Counted from the first letter of the stretch, positions 16,766 through 25,742 are shown. The stretch: DNA of 64,000 bases from Sphingobacterium detergens (GCF_003610355.1 NZ_RAPY01000004.1:543799-607798); one strand, 5' to 3'. Made by a program: numbers and translations. Notes: a model not told the origin generated them from the sequence alone.

Positions 16766-17203
16766 TTATCTATTTAGGTACCCTTTATCGCGAATATTGA
16801 TTAGCCAGTCGTTGGCGAATTCCGTTTGATGTTTTTGCAGATCCGGATTGATTTGACTGAGAACGGAATTTTGAGTTATTATACTATCGTTATATACTCC
16901 AAGATTCGATAGGAAATACAAATAGGGAATTATCCTTAGATTGTCATTAAATACTGATGAGTGGTTGCACCAATCAATAACTAAAAAGTGCATTTCAGGG
17001 GTAAACATTATTTGTCCCTGAAATATGTAATAATTACACAGGCTGATAGTTTTTGCCTTCCCCCAATTGGTATAGATCGGCCAATCAAGATTTTGCATTG
17101 TTAATGGCATGTAAGGGCTGTTTTCTATTTTTAAGTAACCATCATCTAACTGATTATTAAGTTTTTCGAAAATTTTAGTTGCTTCTTTATTTAGAAATTC
17201 CAT
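16766..17203 (-). CDS. ICE hypothetical protein, tandem paralogue B
   Basis: A 145-residue soluble protein that aligns end to end with the next gene upstream. Both begin with ME(F/S)LN(K/R)(E/K)AT, both contain PFMPLTM-type and CHYY/CNYYI segments around residues 30-60, and both end with QTEFAN-x-WL-x-NIR-x-(K/Q)G-(Y/F)LN. The same length and colinear motifs show a tandem duplication followed by divergence. No catalytic motif is visible. The function is unknown; an ICE-encoded anti-host or immunity role is possible but not supported. Confidence 0.6.
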   Translation of the reverse strand: MEFLNKEATKIFEKLNNQLDDGYLKIENSPYMPLTMQNLDWPIYTNWGKAKTISLCNYYIFQGQIMFTPEMHFLVIDWCNHSSVFNDNLRIIPYLYFLSNLGVYNDSIITQNSVLSQINPDLQKHQTEFANDWLINIRDKGYLNR

Positions 17204-17281
17204 GTTTTATAATTTAGAGTTTGTGAATCAATAAGCGCCCGCCAGAATCGGTATAGCTGACGGAACGCTTATTCCGTTTAT

Positions 17282-17719
17282 CTATACATTTAAAAATCCT
17301 TGTTCCCGGATATTAACCAGCCACATATTGGCAAACTCTGTTTGGTCTTTTTGCTGTCTCCTTAAAAACTTTGTCAGCTTTGAATCTTCGATTATTATGC
17401 TGTCCTGGTAGATACCAAGATTGGCCTGCTGGAACATATAGGGAATGACTTTTAATTTGTCAAAGTCGGCCTTAAAATCGCCACGATTATCAATGACCAG
17501 AAAACACATTTCCGGGTCTTGCATTAAATCGAAATTTTGTTCGTAGTAGTGGCACAAACTAAATTGACATGCATTACCCCAGGGTGTTTCTATATCCCAT
17601 CCTATATTTTCCATTGTCAGGGGCATAAAGGGCTCATTAAGGATTTTTAAGTACCCCTCATTTAATCGGTTTAAAAGTTCTCCGAATACTATTGTTGCCT
17701 TTCTATTTAAAGATTCCAT
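17282..17719 (-). CDS. ICE hypothetical protein, tandem paralogue A
   Basis: A 145-residue protein, paralogous to the one at 16766-17203 (shared MPLTMEN, CFLVIDN-type and EFANMWLVNIREQG segments). It is soluble and aromatic-rich, with no signal peptide. The two copies are separated by 78 nt, so both may keep their own translation signals. The protein family is unknown to me. It is part of the minus-strand operon running from the 19654 end to ParB. Confidence 0.6.
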   Translation of the reverse strand: MESLNRKATIVFGELLNRLNEGYLKILNEPFMPLTMENIGWDIETPWGNACQFSLCHYYEQNFDLMQDPEMCFLVIDNRGDFKADFDKLKVIPYMFQQANLGIYQDSIIIEDSKLTKFLRRQQKDQTEFANMWLVNIREQGFLNV

Positions 17720-17772
17720 GTTGTTGTAAACGCTTCTTATCCGGTTGCGTTACCGTTTTATTGATTCATTAA

Positions 17773-18084
17773 TTATTTACTGAGCAGGCTGTAGGCAGCT
17801 ATTATTTTTTTGCTCATTTCTTCGGCTTCTTGCAAACGGTGTTGATTAAGGTCAGGATGCCACTCGGTAACGAGTGCACGAAATGCTTTTTTAATTTCTG
17901 ATTTTGTTGCGCCGTGCTTTATACCTAAAATCTGATAGGGCGTTTGTTTTTCATTGCCTATTATGGTTTCGGCTTCCTGTTTGCTGAACCGTTCATTAAA
18001 TGCGCTACGCCATTTCTTGGAACTGCCATATCCCTGCGATGTGTCATAGGTTTTGTAGCCGTCTAAAAATCCTTTCTTTGCCAT
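17773..18084 (-). CDS. J-domain protein, short
   Basis: A 103-residue protein with a C-terminal J domain (TPYQILGIKHGATKSEIKKA followed by an HPD motif in EWHPDLNQ). The N-terminal ~40 residues are basic and Gly/Ser-rich. J domains stimulate Hsp70 ATPase, so this protein would recruit the host DnaK to a target, possibly relaxosome or partition complexes. It starts 3 nt after the SWIM-protein stop, which indicates an operon. A second J-domain gene lies at 18362. There is no DnaK or GrpE in the window. Confidence 0.8.
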   Translation of the reverse strand: MAKKGFLDGYKTYDTSQGYGSSKKWRSAFNERFSKQEAETIIGNEKQTPYQILGIKHGATKSEIKKAFRALVTEWHPDLNQHRLQEAEEMSKKIIAAYSLLSK

Positions 18085-18087
18085 GTT

Positions 18088-18330
18088 TTATTCTTTTATA
18101 AGATTAATTTCAAAAGGTTGTTCCTTGCCCGGAATGCCCAGGGCTTGTAAGTGTTTACAATTCTTGGTCTTTTTCCATCCGGGGCAGGAGCAGCCCCAGT
18201 GTTTTTTCTTTTTGTTTTGGGCTATGGTATAAAGCCGGTTAGAACTTTCGCTCTGTACCTCAAAACGGAATTGCCATTGATCGTTATCCGGCAGGCTTAA
18301 GCCTTTGGATATTCTTATAGTTGGTAGCAT
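18088..18330 (-). CDS. SWIM zinc-finger protein
   Basis: An 80-residue protein built around a SWIM-type zinc finger, CxCx(8)CxH (CSCPGWKKTKNCKH, near residues 48-61). SWIM fingers bind nucleic acid or proteins and occur in many ICE-borne small proteins. It lies between two J-domain genes on the same strand and overlaps none, but the gaps are very short (3 and 31 nt). It could be a small DNA-binding adaptor of the element. Confidence 0.75.
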   Translation of the reverse strand: MLPTIRISKGLSLPDNDQWQFRFEVQSESSNRLYTIAQNKKKKHWGCSCPGWKKTKNCKHLQALGIPGKEQPFEINLIKE

Positions 18331-18361
18331 AACTTTAGAATTTTGGTCTTTAAAAATTTGA

Positions 18362-18847
18362 TTATTTGAATGATGCGATAGCTTTATAGCGATCTTTGTT
18401 CCTAACTATTTCGCTACCATATTTGTCTTTAATTTGATCTAGTGTTTTCTTACTGCCCCGCTTGGCTTTCAAATGCTCGCTTCGGTAATACCATGCTTTT
18501 TTTATTGGTGCATAGAATAGTTTAGCATTACCTAATTCTTTTGATACTGGTTTTGTATCACCTGTTACCCATATCCAAAGGCCGACCAATTCAATAATAA
18601 TTCCGGGCAGGTGGATAATTTGCTCAATGACTTTCCGGTATTCTTCGGAAAAGCGCAATTCCTTTTCTGTTTCTTCTGCACTCATTTTAGCACCTGCAAT
18701 TATTCGAGCGGTAGCAAAAGCGAATTCAATATTTATTTGCTGCATGACTTCCGTACCGCCGCCCAGATCGGGGTGATTTTCTTTAGCGAGTTTTTTATAC
18801 AGGGCTTTTACTTCTTCAAGCGTTGTACAATCTTTAAAATATTTCAT
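18362..18847 (-). CDS. J-domain protein with membrane-proximal segment
   Basis: A 161-residue protein. The J domain is at the N-terminus (TTLEEVKALYKKLAKENHPDLGGG, with HPD and the GGG of a shortened loop). A central hydrophobic stretch (IIHLPGIIIELVGLWIWVTG) may be a single membrane anchor, and the C-terminal part is basic. This form, a J domain plus an anchor-like helix, is typical of Bacteroidota ICE and plasmid genes annotated as DnaJ-like. It probably acts with the host Hsp70 near the membrane. Confidence 0.75.
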   Translation of the reverse strand: MKYFKDCTTLEEVKALYKKLAKENHPDLGGGTEVMQQINIEFAFATARIIAGAKMSAEETEKELRFSEEYRKVIEQIIHLPGIIIELVGLWIWVTGDTKPVSKELGNAKLFYAPIKKAWYYRSEHLKAKRGSKKTLDQIKDKYGSEIVRNKDRYKAIASFK

Positions 18848-18871
18848 AGCGTTTTATATTTATGGTGTGTT

Positions 18872-19255
18872 TTAAAAGGGTAAATCATCGCTGCTTTCTG
18901 CCGTGTTCTTATTGGTGTTATCTGTGCTTTTTTCTTCTGCTTTTTTCTGTGCGGAGTGGAAAATGATTTCATTTACTTTTAGGCGCATCACTGGTACAGG
19001 CTTGCCATCAATTCCGATATAGCAATCAGCGGAGGGTTCGCCTAACAGTTCCACTACTTGACCCTTTGTGATGTATGGGGCTATCTTTGCTGTACGCCAG
19101 TAAGAGCATTGAAAAAATTCGGCTTGTTCGATGCGTTTACCTTCTTTGTTTTTGTAATAGCGGTTTTTAACTACTTTGAAATTGACCACACTGCGACCGT
19201 TTTCAAAGGTTTTTACTCGTGCGTCCTGTGTTACTCTTGCTGTTAAGTGTTGCAT
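18872..19255 (-). CDS. ssb: Single-stranded DNA-binding protein
   Basis: A 127-residue SSB of the OB-fold type. It has the SSB hallmarks: the start MQHLTARVTQDARVKTFENG, a VVNFKVVKNRYYKNKEG strand pair, FFQCSYWRTAKIAPYITKGQ, and an acidic C-terminal tip DDLPF that recruits repair and replication partners. ICE-borne SSBs protect the transferred strand and help it replicate in the recipient. It is followed by the J-domain genes and preceded by a hypothetical gene, in one minus-strand operon. Confidence 0.92.
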   Translation of the reverse strand: MQHLTARVTQDARVKTFENGRSVVNFKVVKNRYYKNKEGKRIEQAEFFQCSYWRTAKIAPYITKGQVVELLGEPSADCYIGIDGKPVPVMRLKVNEIIFHSAQKKAEEKSTDNTNKNTAESSDDLPF

Positions 19256-19282
19256 AACTTTTAGTTTTAGAAAGTGGTGGGT

Positions 19283-19654
19283 TTAATTTTTAAGTAGTTG
19301 GTTTAATTTGGCTTTTACGGCTCTTGCTGTTTCGCCCTTCCAACTTTGCGCATTGGCTAGGAAATAGCGCACAATACTTTTTGCGCTGTCCTGATCATAC
19401 ATCTGATTTATATTGTCCAGTTGTACCATAGTATTCAGGTAAGGAACTGCCCCGAAATAGGGCTTCTTCCAGTCTTTGAGGATAATGTTTGCGACTGCTG
19501 AAATTTGATTTGGGATCTCCATAGATTTTATGATTTGTTGTTGATTTTTTTGCTCAACCTTGTTTTTTTGAAAGGCTTTATCCGGTTTTGAGAGGAGGTG
19601 CTGTTTCGTTTCTTTTTGATAAGCCTTGGTCGATATGGATTTTTGTGCTGACAT
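19283..19654 (-). CDS. ICE hypothetical protein at the head of the maintenance operon
   Basis: A 123-residue basic protein, probably largely helical. The first ~45 residues are Lys/Gln-rich and low in complexity (QKNKVEQKNQQQ), followed by a compact C-terminal segment (MYDQDSAKSIVRYFLANAQS, then WKGETARAVKAKLNQLL). It is the promoter-proximal gene of the operon that contains ssb. The family is conserved in related ICEs to my knowledge, but its function is not known. A DNA-binding or relaxosome role is only inferred from charge and location. Confidence 0.55.
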   Translation of the reverse strand: MSAQKSISTKAYQKETKQHLLSKPDKAFQKNKVEQKNQQQIIKSMEIPNQISAVANIILKDWKKPYFGAVPYLNTMVQLDNINQMYDQDSAKSIVRYFLANAQSWKGETARAVKAKLNQLLKN

Positions 19655-20124
19655 TTTTTTTTATCCGTATAATGAGCCGGAGTATGCTGATTTCGTTTCA
19701 TGTGCAGGGCTGAGAAGGCGGACCCGGGGACAAGGTTTTTGGAAAAAAAATACTATCCGACCGCAGGGAGGTTGGAGATTTATTTTTCAAAACTTGCATG
19801 ACCTTTTCCCCGGACAGTCCGCTGTAACGACCTTAGCACTTGAAAAACGGAATCAGTCTCCGGTGATTTGCTCGGAGCCAAAATGGGAAGCACGAAAAGG
19901 AATGAGAGCAAGGGTTATTAGAATGTAAGGGATTTTTAGTAGTATAATTTTGAGCTGGTAATTCGAGGTCAGGATGGTAATAACCGTTAGGGATAGCAGA
20001 GGAAAGCCCACAGCCTGCGAGGACTTGGAACGGATAGCCCGGCCCGTAGGGAACGGCCAAAAGATGGAATAGATATTGTAAATGCGATGGAAAATTGCAA
20101 ACTTGTATTACCAAATTCACCATT
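19655..20124. other. 470-bp non-coding stretch, structured and GC-rich in part
   Basis: No coding frame here is convincing on either strand; those present are antisense to one another and lack family features. The part at about 19995-20065 is unusually GC-rich for this window, and includes the near-inverted repeat GGCCCGT/ACGGCC (20040-20057). Sequences of this general style recur upstream of maintenance operons in Bacteroidota mobile elements in my memory, so an origin, regulatory RNA or promoter region is plausible. Confidence 0.45.
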
Positions 20125-20967
20125 ATGAGAAGTCTATTATTAATTTGCCTCATAGGCATTACCCGATGCTGGGGACAACAGCTTACCCAGGATCAAATTG
20201 TTAGGGTACCGGTTATTTTTCATATTATTTATTCGGATCGGCACCACTCGGGTGCAGAAGGTGCCAATAAATCTGAAAACCTTACTGACGATATTATTCA
20301 AGCTGAGTTGAAAGACCTTACACGGGATTTCATGCTAGCCAATAAAGACACATCGGAAGTACTGGAGGTGTTCAAGAGCAGGATCGGAAATCCAAATGTC
20401 GAGTTTTATCTGGCCGATACCCTGTTACAGTCGGGCGGAACGAAAGGAATAATAAGAGTAAAAACTTCCAGAAACAAAAGCAAACTATATAAACGCAGTC
20501 CAGTGATTGATCCTGGAAAATACTTAAATGTTTACATAGGAAATATTGGCGGAAGATTTGCTCCAAGCGCTACCACTTGGGCGAATCCAAAAACGGATGC
20601 TGTATATCTTGGATTTGATTGGGTAGGACAAGGTTACCGGTTGCTTACGCATGAGGCAGGGCACTGGTTCGGTCTATTACACTTACATGGCAGCGGTGGT
20701 GGAAAAGGTGATCGGTATAGCTGTAGCGATGGTGACGGTATAGAGGATACACCACCACAAAGTGAAGCTACGCAACCGAACGGCGATTGTGATAATTGTC
20801 CTGCACCATTTGGTAATGCTGTAGATAAATCCTGTAAGCCAGGCCAGCCGTCCAACTATAATAATTTTATGGATTACTCTGGATGCAGAAGAATGTTTAC
20901 AGTGGGCCAGGTTAAGCGTATGCGTGAAAACATAGCAAAATTCAGGAAGGAATTGATTAAGTTATAG
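20125..20967 (+). CDS. Secreted M43-family (pappalysin-like) zinc metalloprotease
   Basis: A 280-residue protein when started at the ATG at 20125, which gives a clean signal peptide (MRSLLLICLIGITRCWG|QQ); an in-frame ATG 30 nt upstream does not. The zinc site HEAGHWFGLLH (residues 176-186) has the extended HExxHxxGxxH motif of metzincins. The Met-turn is NFMDYSGCRRMF near the C-terminus, and paired Cys surround the site. These features fit the pappalysin family M43. It is expected to be secreted or periplasmic and to cut proteins. It stands alone, between ICE maintenance genes and the defence-like pair, as cargo. Confidence 0.88.
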   Translation: MRSLLLICLIGITRCWGQQLTQDQIVRVPVIFHIIYSDRHHSGAEGANKSENLTDDIIQAELKDLTRDFMLANKDTSEVLEVFKSRIGNPNVEFYLADTLLQSGGTKGIIRVKTSRNKSKLYKRSPVIDPGKYLNVYIGNIGGRFAPSATTWANPKTDAVYLGFDWVGQGYRLLTHEAGHWFGLLHLHGSGGGKGDRYSCSDGDGIEDTPPQSEATQPNGDCDNCPAPFGNAVDKSCKPGQPSNYNNFMDYSGCRRMFTVGQVKRMRENIAKFRKELIKL

Positions 20968-21017
20968 TACGTAATTAATAGTCATTATTAACCAGGAATT
21001 ATTTTAATTGATTCATT

Positions 21018-21025
21018 TATATTTG
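21018..21025 (+). promoter_or_regulatory. Possible -7 box of the STAND-protein promoter
   Basis: TATATTTG matches the Bacteroidota -7 consensus TAnnTTTG exactly, about 50 nt before the ATG at 21076. No clear -33 TTG element at the usual spacing was found, so support is partial. Confidence 0.35.
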
Positions 21026-21075
21026 CATATTCGCTATATTTAAGCCTTTAGCATATTAAACTTCGTATCCTATAG

Positions 21076-24000
21076 ATGAATAGTATTAATTGGTCAAATT
21101 TTAATTCAACAGATTTTACGTTATTCTGCAATTCATTATTAACTTTTGAATTTGGCAATAATTTTACACCATTTTCTGCACCTGGTAAAGATGGAGGCAT
21201 TGATGGGAAATATGTTGGTATATATGGAACAGAACAGGGGAGTTGGCGTTTTCAGTATAAGTTTCATCAAGTTGCCCGAAAACAAGCGTATAGTATCCTT
21301 AAATCTGAACTTAAGAATGAAATTAAGAATTTGAAGGATGAGGATTATTTTGTTCTACTTACCAATGTTGAGTTGTTACCACAGGAACTTGTCGAGTTAA
21401 ATCAGTTATATGAAAGTGAAAGTTCAGCAGTATCAAAAAATGCGAAGTTTAAGATTTGGGATGGTGCTAAATTATTTGCGCTGTATGTTCAATATCCTTT
21501 ACTAGAACTCTGGATTAATGAAGGTTTTCTTACTGCACAATTGCAGCATTATCGTGATTTCTTTAAAAAAGAAATGCAGTCGGAAGAGTTTGAACCACGC
21601 TCTTTAAATAACGTGTTTATTGCACGGGAAAAGGACCTTGAAGATTTAAATGACTTCCTCTCTTCGGAATATGTTTTGACCATTATTTCTGGAGAAGCAG
21701 GGATAGGAAAAACAAGGCTTGTTGTTGAGTTTTTTGAAAAAAATGTAAGTAATTCGGAGAATTGGGTAGCATTGGTATTAGCGGTAAAAACCATACAGAT
21801 TGACAAGATACGAAAAGCAATTTCTTCGAAAAAAAATACCGTTATTCTAATAGATGATGCACATAAGCATCACCCGGAAACCATTAGCGATCTAAAGCGG
21901 CTTGCAGATTCTTTCAATGGGCGTGTCAAATTGATTTTAACTGTGCGTACGCTACAAGCTTTCGAATCATTGGAACTAATAAAAGAATACGAGCAGGAAG
22001 ACATTTTGAAGTTCAATCTTAAGACCTTATCAAGAGAAGACACAAAAACGATTTTTGAAAGCTATCTTAAAAATACAGATTATCGTTACTATATAAATGA
22101 CTTGGTGGTGTTGTCCTATGGCAGACCAATCTTAATCGTGGCTGTTTTAAAGGCAATAAGCGAAGGTGTTTCAATTTCGAAGATTAGAGAAGGTGAGTTT
22201 TTAAAAAATTACGTGCTTAATTACTTCTATAACTTTTATACCAGAGTAGCAGATGAAACGAAATTAAGTAAGCTAAAACTAAAAAGGCTATTACAGAATA
22301 TTGCATTAATTGAGCCCTTCAATTATGATGATAGTAACCATATTTCTAAGTTATCTGAAGTTCATGAGATTGGTATTCCTGAAATAAAGAATTCTTTAAA
22401 AACACTCTTGGATTTTTCCTTTGTTTCCGGTCGGTTTGAACATAGTATAAAGCCGGATTATTATAGCGACATCCTTCTTATGGATGTGGATCAGGATGAC
22501 GCAACTGAATACATCACACAATTTGATATGTTGCTCGATAACATCATCTTTAATCTAAGTAGTGTAGATGAAGTTAATGCTACAGGGATTAATCTTCTTG
22601 ATGATATCCTTAATAAATATATTTCCAGGCTGTATCCTGATGAAAAAGTTAAAGAGTTAAGTTATAACAGTCAAATAAACTTTTTCCATCGAATTTTCAC
22701 AACAATTAGGAGAATAGTTTTTGTTCGTCCTCAGATAGCAATGAAAGTGGTAGATATTTACCTCGAGTGTATTAAGAATGAAATACATCCCATAGCTCGC
22801 GAATACCGAGAAATGAAAAACGCTACATTCAGAAGCCATAATTCGATTTTTGAGACAATTGTAAGTATACTCAGAGATCTGAATACCATACCAAAATATT
22901 ATAGCTTCGTTTTAAAGGCCTCTAATAAGTTGTTTAATCTTACCGGTGATAAAGATATTCCATCAATCTATAATTATTCAAAGCAGGATGTAATTAATCA
23001 ATATAAGCTATCAATGCAAACTTTTTTTATGAACAAATTCATGGAAGAAGTAAATAAAAAGCAGGGGGGAAACTTGTCTTTCTTTCTTGAAGTTGTAACG
23101 AGATTTCTCAACCTTGATTTTACAAGTACAGAAAACAGCAACTCATCGACTCATAGTTTGATAATTACAACCTATTACCTGCCAGAAACACCGATGGTAA
23201 AAGAGTTACGGTTACAAGTGATTAATACTTTAGTTGGGATCTATCAAAATGAAGAATTTGCTGATTATCGAAAAACTGTTTTAGCACTGCTACTGGATAT
23301 ACCGCGGATGTTATTTGCTACAGAACGTAACAAAACACCGTTTAGACATGACGAAGAGCATGAAGCAGTTTTGAATTTTATAGAAGATAATTCAGAAAAA
23401 TTCGGGATTGCCGATCAAAAAGAGATTTTTGAAAAATTACATTGGTACATTCAATGGAAAATACCTGCCCAATTTATTCCTCAGATTGAGAGGATTAATA
23501 AAATGATGGAACCTAAAAATTTAGCAGAGGATTTAGGGCGGATGTTTAATAACTATGAAAATGGATTAAAAAATTATAGCGAACTCCTCCCGGAATTTGA
23601 GATAAAGATTTCGGAAATAATTGAGAATTTTACTGGGGAAGAGGTTGCAAAAGCTATTTATGAATTTTTAGAAGCACAGCTCTACCCACCAATTCACTTT
23701 TATGAATTCCTACGCTTGTTAGTTAGTAAATCTTCAGATTATGGGCTGAGTGTACATGATTTTCTATTGAGTAAAGGGATCGAAATCTATCAGCAATATG
23801 CAGATACAATTTTGAACGTAATTTATTTCGAAAAGAAAGAAGAGGACAACTATTGGAATAGAATTGAAAAACTAGAATCCTTAAGTAGTGCTGCGGCGGA
23901 TAATGTTATCTTAAGTATTTATGGAAGAAGGGTTCCAGGTACAGCCTCACTAAGCGAAAGAGATATCCAAACGATTTTGAAAATTTATAATAAAAAAGAT

Positions 24001-24918
24001 CCGGAGAATAATTTTCAATTGGCAAGTGGGTTACAAACTTTAATCACTGCAGACTATCCGGAAGTATATACTGTTATAGCGGAGTACTTAGATAGAACGA
24101 GCCAGCGGTCTGCAGAAATGTTTTTTTTATGGTTAAGTGACAATAAGATTGCAACTCCTGAACTCGTGAAAGAACTTGTCACAGGTCACTCTGTGCGTTT
24201 TAATATAAGCCATCAGCTAGAAAGAGTTCTAGCAAAGGTTTTGAAAGATTATGGTCCTGATACGATTTTTGAATATTTAGTTTCCAGGTATAATTTTAAA
24301 TACAAGTTCGTATCGGAAAATCGGACGTTGATGGGATATGAATTTGTTCCAAATGGAGACCGTTCAAGCCTATTTAATGGACAGAATGATGTGAGGGAGA
24401 CCATGTTTTTTAAAGCATTGGATTGGTACCTTAAACAAGACGCTTCAGAAGGCCAACTATACTATGCTAAAGATATATTTGAATACCTCCAACCTGAAAA
24501 TTCGGTGTCTGATAGCTTATACGAAAACTACGTTTTAGTTTTGACCAAAAACGCCAATGACTTAAATAGGCTTAAGAGAATTGCAGAGAGTCTTGAAATA
24601 TTCCATACAAAAAATGAAAAACATGTTGCTTTGGTTTTGAAAGGATATGAATTAATATTGAGACATGATGAATTTGATTCGTCAAATAAGGCTATTAAAG
24701 ATGCTACTTTTCATTTTTATCGTTGTCTTACTTCCCATGGCGTAAAATCCGGCCCTGCAGGTCAGCCATTTCAAGTGGATCTTGATTTAAAAAGGCTTTT
24801 GGAATCAGAGTTAAACAAAATCCCGGAACATCATGAAGGACGCGAACTAATTATTTGGGCACTTGAATCAGTGAATAACGAAATTAATAGATCAGAATCA
24901 GATAACGACATATGGTAA
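21076..24918 (+). CDS. Mrr-like nuclease-STAND NTPase-repeat protein, Avs-like defence candidate
   Basis: A 1280-residue three-part protein. Residues 1-150 look like a PD-(D/E)xK endonuclease of the Mrr type: Asp in GKDGGIDGKY (37-46) followed by WRFQYKFH, where Q60-x-K62 fits the Mrr QxK variant. Residues ~175-380 form a STAND/AAA NTPase with Walker A GEAGIGKT (206-213), Walker B VILIDDAH (256-263), a sensor Arg in LILTVRT and a SYGRPILI motif. The remaining ~850 residues are helical and repeat-like, as in sensor regions. This nuclease-STAND-repeat order resembles antiviral Avs proteins, which detect phage proteins and then activate the effector. The next gene overlaps by 7 nt. Defence is inferred from architecture. 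Confidence 0.8.
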   Translation: MNSINWSNFNSTDFTLFCNSLLTFEFGNNFTPFSAPGKDGGIDGKYVGIYGTEQGSWRFQYKFHQVARKQAYSILKSELKNEIKNLKDEDYFVLLTNVELLPQELVELNQLYESESSAVSKNAKFKIWDGAKLFALYVQYPLLELWINEGFLTAQLQHYRDFFKKEMQSEEFEPRSLNNVFIAREKDLEDLNDFLSSEYVLTIISGEAGIGKTRLVVEFFEKNVSNSENWVALVLAVKTIQIDKIRKAISSKKNTVILIDDAHKHHPETISDLKRLADSFNGRVKLILTVRTLQAFESLELIKEYEQEDILKFNLKTLSREDTKTIFESYLKNTDYRYYINDLVVLSYGRPILIVAVLKAISEGVSISKIREGEFLKNYVLNYFYNFYTRVADETKLSKLKLKRLLQNIALIEPFNYDDSNHISKLSEVHEIGIPEIKNSLKTLLDFSFVSGRFEHSIKPDYYSDILLMDVDQDDATEYITQFDMLLDNIIFNLSSVDEVNATGINLLDDILNKYISRLYPDEKVKELSYNSQINFFHRIFTTIRRIVFVRPQIAMKVVDIYLECIKNEIHPIAREYREMKNATFRSHNSIFETIVSILRDLNTIPKYYSFVLKASNKLFNLTGDKDIPSIYNYSKQDVINQYKLSMQTFFMNKFMEEVNKKQGGNLSFFLEVVTRFLNLDFTSTENSNSSTHSLIITTYYLPETPMVKELRLQVINTLVGIYQNEEFADYRKTVLALLLDIPRMLFATERNKTPFRHDEEHEAVLNFIEDNSEKFGIADQKEIFEKLHWYIQWKIPAQFIPQIERINKMMEPKNLAEDLGRMFNNYENGLKNYSELLPEFEIKISEIIENFTGEEVAKAIYEFLEAQLYPPIHFYEFLRLLVSKSSDYGLSVHDFLLSKGIEIYQQYADTILNVIYFEKKEEDNYWNRIEKLESLSSAAADNVILSIYGRRVPGTASLSERDIQTILKIYNKKDPENNFQLASGLQTLITADYPEVYTVIAEYLDRTSQRSAEMFFLWLSDNKIATPELVKELVTGHSVRFNISHQLERVLAKVLKDYGPDTIFEYLVSRYNFKYKFVSENRTLMGYEFVPNGDRSSLFNGQNDVRETMFFKALDWYLKQDASEGQLYYAKDIFEYLQPENSVSDSLYENYVLVLTKNANDLNRLKRIAESLEIFHTKNEKHVALVLKGYELILRHDEFDSSNKAIKDATFHFYRCLTSHGVKSGPAGQPFQVDLDLKRLLESELNKIPEHHEGRELIIWALESVNNEINRSESDNDIW

Positions 24919-25742
24919 AAGCATCATCAAAAAATATAACATTATCAGACTTCAGAACCGAAAGCTATAATTTACTAACGGAAGTTGGCAATAAGATTTC
25001 TTCTAATGCTTTGAATCCTTATAATTTTGAAATGCATGATAATTATAAGATAGATTTGCCAGAAATTCAGAAGCGGCTGGATGGAATAGCTCAAAAATTC
25101 AGGAAATGCGAGATGAACTATTATTTGCACTTTGACGATATTCATCACAATGTACTTACGGTAGACCAGAGTGATTTGCCAATAAGTAGACAGCGCATTT
25201 TTAGCGATGGACCGGCATTAACAAAGCAATTTTTTGATGTTAATGATAAATCTCTTTATGAAGAACTAATTAATGGACAATTCCAAGAATTTATTCTCTT
25301 TATTGCGTCAGTAATAGAGAACTTAGTTTATTTGGCTGAAACGCTGATAAGGAAGGTAGTGGTTCACCTCAAAAACAAACAACCTCCTAGCATCATTATG
25401 CAGAATTATGTCGCTACGTTAGAAATATTATTAAAGTTACAATATCGTTCCATTGATCCGATCTCAACTTGCTTAAGTAGTTATAAGACATTTTTTGATA
25501 AGTACCTTCCAACCATAAATGCGTATAGAAATGCCTATATTCACGGATATAGAGCTAAGCTAATGGCGTTTGGTTCGGAGTATATGCTCGATTCCCCAAT
25601 GGCACCGATTCAAATAAATACATTGGACGCTAGGGTCGATATTTTTTCTTTGGCAGTGATTAATAATGTTAGAAGTTTAATCACCGATTTTTTCAATGCC
25701 ATTACACAAACAATAAATACTGCCACCCATGTGCCGGCATAA
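24912..25742 (+). CDS. HEPN-like protein coupled to the STAND nuclease
   Basis: A 276-residue soluble, mostly helical protein whose ATG overlaps the end of the STAND gene by 7 nt, so the two are translated together. Near the C-terminus it has AYRNAYIHGYRA, where R206-N207-xxx-H211 matches the RNxxxH signature of HEPN ribonuclease domains. The preceding helices (residues ~120-200) would complete the HEPN bundle. HEPN proteins act as RNase toxins or sensors in many defence systems. It could be a second effector, or a partner that controls the nuclease. I recognise no named family beyond the HEPN motif, and the motif is the main evidence. Confidence 0.65.
   Translation: MVKASSKNITLSDFRTESYNLLTEVGNKISSNALNPYNFEMHDNYKIDLPEIQKRLDGIAQKFRKCEMNYYLHFDDIHHNVLTVDQSDLPISRQRIFSDGPALTKQFFDVNDKSLYEELINGQFQEFILFIASVIENLVYLAETLIRKVVVHLKNKQPPSIIMQNYVATLEILLKLQYRSIDPISTCLSSYKTFFDKYLPTINAYRNAYIHGYRAKLMAFGSEYMLDSPMAPIQINTLDARVDIFSLAVINNVRSLITDFFNAITQTINTATHVPA

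Noticed and set aside
19626..20159. Overlapping frames on both strands in the gap before the protease
   Set aside because: Mutually antisense, no family features, unlikely composition.
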